Shown here one piece after another: positions 61,362 to 64,000 of a stretch of 64,000 nucleotides of DNA. Each line of letters starts with the position of its first letter. Within the stretch, counting starts at the first letter, position 1. The DNA comes from Diplonema papillatum (lineage: Eukaryota; Euglenozoa; Diplonemea; Diplonemida; Diplonemidae): positions 1-64,000 of the forward strand of contig JAPJBO010000329.1 in assembly GCA_030068145.1 (NCBI GenBank), read 5' to 3'. Made by a program: the position numbers and the translations under genes. The notes under the pieces are model-generated. The model had not been told where the DNA came from. It made no database searches and saw only the letters and a program-made list of their open reading frames with translations.

Positions 61362-63827
61362 TCAAACCAACATGTTGGCTCCGGTGGCCAAGGCGATCAT
61401 AGTGGGAAGCACGGCACTGAGGTAGTAGACTGGGTACAGAACGGCGTGTCCTTTGATCTCCTTGAGCAAGTGTTCGTTGGATGTGGGCTTCAACGCGGCA
61501 CGCTGAGCCTCGTCGAGTGTCGTGATGCGGTTCGCCGGCGCGGCTGGGAAGACGGCTTGGTACGCGCGCGTGTTGTCCGCCATCACTTTGTGGACGGCCT
61601 GCCACGCCCAGTCGCTCGCAGGGTCCTCGACGACGTCTTCCGCGAGCCCGAAGTGCTCGATCCACAGCTGCTTGCGCAGCTGCCGCACGCGGGAGCCGAT
61701 TGTCCGCATCTTTCCGTTCACCTTCCCTTCGGCCATCTCCGCCGGCATCTGCTCCACGAGCACAGCCAGCTCCGAGTCCCTGTCCCCGTTGAAGGACCGG
61801 TCGTTGATGTTCGCAGAACCCACTACGAAGCGGAGGTCGTCTGCCATCAAAAACTTCGAGTGGATGTAAATGGGCGCGCATGTCGGCTTTCCCTCGGACG
61901 AGACGCCGTGCTGTTGGGCGTAGCCGACCATGAAGTGTTGGTCCACCGCCTCCTGGGAGCCGAGGTTCTTCAGGAGGGCCGCGCACATTTTCTGCAGCGT
62001 CTGATTCTGGTAGTACAGCACGGACCATATGAACTGGTCCTTCGTGGGGTCACCTTCGCCGTGGGGCTGTATGAGCATGAGCACGCGGAAGGTCTGCTTC
62101 AGGGAGTGGGCGAGGGTGATCCGGTCGACGAGGGCCTGTGCGACGCGGTTCGACACTTCGGTTCCGCATAGCGACGAGATGAAGTACTGGTTTTCGATGT
62201 AGATGAAGTCGGTGCTTTTTTCGATCAGCTGCACGTAGGCTTGGTGGATGTACTTCTCGAGCACCGGGGACCCGCTCCATTCGGCGATCGACCGACAGAG
62301 CGTCGCGCGGACGTTCGCGGCTTCCTCGGTCTTCTGCGCCTGGTACAGAACGGAGACATCCGGGAGGACGGACCGCGCCTCGGCCTTCCGCCCGGTGTTC
62401 TTCGGGTGGTGCTGCCAGCGCTGGGCGAAATTGAGCCCGGCGTCGTACGCGACTTTGCCCTCGAGACGGATGTGCACGTCGTGCCAGGGGAGGCGGTTCT
62501 GCACAAGGCGGTTGAGCGCGGTTTGGAACGGGTACTTCGTCTGGGTCGACGCCTCGTCCGCCAGGAGCATCGGGTTCCGGTAGTCAAGCCCCGGAAACAG
62601 CGCGACGCTGTCGTCAAAGAGCGGGTGGTCGTGCACGTCGTACCGGCCGTAGCACGGGTCCAACCCGCCCACGAACAGCACCTTCCAGTCAACCACCGTG
62701 AACTTCTGGTGGTGTGTGAACTGCAACCGGTCTCTATGCCGGACGACGTGGATATTCGGGTGCAGCGACTCCAAGTAAGACTTCGTGTGGTGAGACGTGA
62801 GCGCAGTCGCACGCTCGACCTCTTGGTAAAGGAGGATGCTGATTTTGACGCCGGCAAACGCCTTCCGCTGCAGCAGGTTGTCGAGACGGAAGTTCTGGTC
62901 GAGCTCCGCTTCGCCGCGCTTGAGGAAGATGTACGGCGAGAGCCACCACGCCGCCATCAGAATCTCGGACTCGGCTGCGAGGATGCCGTCGGCCAGGTGC
63001 GGGTAGAACTCGACGCCGTCGACGTAAAATTCGGCGACGCAGAGCCGCGGGGAAAACGGCCGGCACGCTTTGTGCGACGCCCGGAGGACGGTGCTCGCGG
63101 TTTCGAAGTCCTTCGTCGCGAATTGCAGGCGGAAGGTGGTCCCGGACGCGTTGATTTTTACCGTGTTGCTGTCGAACGCGAGGTCGATGACCTCCAGCAG
63201 CAAGACGTAAAGCGCCGGGGCCTGGTCAAGCAGCTGTCCCCAGTCGGGTAGCCGCGAGGACGAAGAGACCCTCTCTCCGGCGGGGGAGCTTGACTTCACC
63301 TTCTTGTACAGCGCGAGGAACCCCCATTCCCGGCGGAAGGCGAACACGTAGCTGCCTTCGGGCACTCGGGCGGCTTTGTCGATGGAGTTGACCGTGCACA
63401 GCAGGTCGCTGCTGGGGTCGGCCGGGGGAAGTTTGACCAAGCGGCGGGTCTGCTTCCGCGGGTTCTGCGCCGGCGCCGTGAGGGAGCGAATTTCGGCCTG
63501 CGACTCCTCGCTGAGCATCGCGAACGCGTTCGTGACCAGGTTCTTCTTCTTCGCCTCGTTCCAACCCGCGACCTCCGCCAGCAGCCGCACGTAGGCCTCC
63601 TTGTCCGGGACCAGAGCCGCGGCCCGCCCCCGCTTGCCTTTGCTCCTGCTCCGGCTTCTGCTGCTCTTGCCCGCCTTCTTGCTCTTGCTCCGCGACTTCT
63701 TCTCCTTCTGCGCGCCCGCTCCGTCGTAGTGGCCGTCCGCCGGCCAAGGGGGGGGCGCGACACCCCCGTACCCAGCATACCCCGGGGGGTAGTTGTACGA
63801 GCCCAACGGGCCGTAGCCGCCGTGCAT
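61362..63827 (-). CDS. Phospholipase D (two HKD motifs)
   Basis: An intronless 821-residue enzyme that would hydrolyse phosphatidylcholine-type lipids to phosphatidic acid at membranes. The N-terminus is Gly/Pro-rich then strongly basic (KKEKKSRSKSKKAGK, 41-66), perhaps for membrane or nucleic-acid contact. Residues 140-260 look like a diverged PH-type domain. The catalytic core starts at FYVDGVEFYPHLADGI and WWLSPYIFLKRGE (267-306). HKD1 is HQKFTVVD (373-380) with GGLDPCYGRYD after it; IYIENQYFI is at 542-550; HKD2 is HSKFLMAD (656-663) with GSANINDRSFNGDRDSE. These are the marks of the eukaryotic PLD1/2 (PX-PH) class, though the protein is shorter than the usual 1000 residues and no PX domain is evident. 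Start chosen at the only good ATG before the Gly/Tyr-rich region. The 5' end is duplicated at 42480-42800 and the 3' end at 60149-61335. Confidence 0.93.
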   Translation of the reverse strand: MHGGYGPLGSYNYPPGYAGYGGVAPPPWPADGHYDGAGAQKEKKSRSKSKKAGKSSRSRSRSKGKRGRAAALVPDKEAYVRLLAEVAGWNEAKKKNLVTNAFAMLSEESQAEIRSLTAPAQNPRKQTRRLVKLPPADPSSDLLCTVNSIDKAARVPEGSYVFAFRREWGFLALYKKVKSSSPAGERVSSSSRLPDWGQLLDQAPALYVLLLEVIDLAFDSNTVKINASGTTFRLQFATKDFETASTVLRASHKACRPFSPRLCVAEFYVDGVEFYPHLADGILAAESEILMAAWWLSPYIFLKRGEAELDQNFRLDNLLQRKAFAGVKISILLYQEVERATALTSHHTKSYLESLHPNIHVVRHRDRLQFTHHQKFTVVDWKVLFVGGLDPCYGRYDVHDHPLFDDSVALFPGLDYRNPMLLADEASTQTKYPFQTALNRLVQNRLPWHDVHIRLEGKVAYDAGLNFAQRWQHHPKNTGRKAEARSVLPDVSVLYQAQKTEEAANVRATLCRSIAEWSGSPVLEKYIHQAYVQLIEKSTDFIYIENQYFISSLCGTEVSNRVAQALVDRITLAHSLKQTFRVLMLIQPHGEGDPTKDQFIWSVLYYQNQTLQKMCAALLKNLGSQEAVDQHFMVGYAQQHGVSSEGKPTCAPIYIHSKFLMADDLRFVVGSANINDRSFNGDRDSELAVLVEQMPAEMAEGKVNGKMRTIGSRVRQLRKQLWIEHFGLAEDVVEDPASDWAWQAVHKVMADNTRAYQAVFPAAPANRITTLDEAQRAALKPTSNEHLLKEIKGHAVLYPVYYLSAVLPTMIALATGANMLV

Positions 63828-64000
63828 TTTCGGAGTCGCTTCCCCAGCACTTTGGTCCGTGTGTTTGAGAGCCGCAGCCCCTTTCCGTTTTTTCCCCCTC
63901 GGGCCTCCTGGGTAAGCCTGACTATGATGTTGGTGTGGAAAAATCTTAGTTGTACGATTCGTGCTTTAGGTTTTAGACAAAACGAGGAAGGGGTGAGACG
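63828..64000. other. 5' flank of the phospholipase D gene
   Basis: C/T-rich stretches and an ATCTTAGTT motif that also precedes other units in this window; part of it is copied at 42740-42790. No defined promoter element recognised. Confidence 0.4.

Noticed and set aside
60585-63251. Plus-strand ORFs of 528 and 336 codons opposite the phospholipase D gene
   Set aside because: They are antisense frames kept open by GC-rich codon use of the real minus-strand gene, which has clear HKD motifs.

Overview
This window reads as nuclear DNA of a unicellular eukaryote with a repeat-rich genome. The evidence is fragments of 18S and 28S-type rRNA, a GT-AG intron, long intronless host genes, tRNA-like modules with A and B boxes, and many transposable elements, foldbacks and satellites. 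An alveolate-type protist such as a chromerid would fit, but this is a guess from style, not something the sequence proves.

Layout: 1-6470 is a LINE with two long open frames on the minus strand (ORF1, then ORF2 with AP endonuclease and reverse transcriptase). 6470-9410 holds a short acidic ORF, homopolymers and two minisatellites. 9410-13815 is a 167-bp satellite of about 24 units, interrupted twice by a spacer plus the 5' end of SSU rRNA. 13.8-31.5 kb is a nest of dispersed repeats, foldback elements and SSU/LSU rRNA pieces, with a 555-bp hAT-like element at 29.3 kb. 31.56-34.02 kb is a longer hAT-like element holding a minisatellite and a tRNA-like module. 35.8-39.0 kb is a two-exon PHO80-type cyclin (minus strand) whose 2.6-kb intron is packed with repeats. 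39.6-45.3 kb has LSU rRNA debris, a Cys/His-rich basic open region, a relic of a phospholipase D 5' end and a second tRNA-like/minisatellite pair.

45.35-50.87 kb is a 17-bp minisatellite split by an apparently whole tyrosine-recombinase retrotransposon, 45769-50292. Its order is Gag-like, recombinase, RT-RNase H, with split direct repeats, which is the layout of the VIPER group. 51.1-56.8 kb is an intronless 1888-residue NFX1/ZNFX1-type SF1 helicase with an unusual C-terminal RING/IBR-like zinc region. It is preceded by about 1.26 kb of a nearly perfect 12-bp repeat. 58.6-61.3 kb contains more repeats, an LSU rRNA/phospholipase D chimera and tandem broken copies of the phospholipase D 3' end. 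61.36-63.83 kb is the intact phospholipase D gene (minus strand).

The three host genes I can support (PHO80-like cyclin, NFX1-type helicase, phospholipase D) are all on the minus strand. They are not an operon, and nothing links them functionally beyond location. The main messages are the YR retrotransposon with its readable insertion site, the helicase-RING fusion, the rRNA-derived satellite, and the rRNA/phospholipase D chimeric repeat found at two loci. All statements come from reading the sequence by eye; no database search was run.
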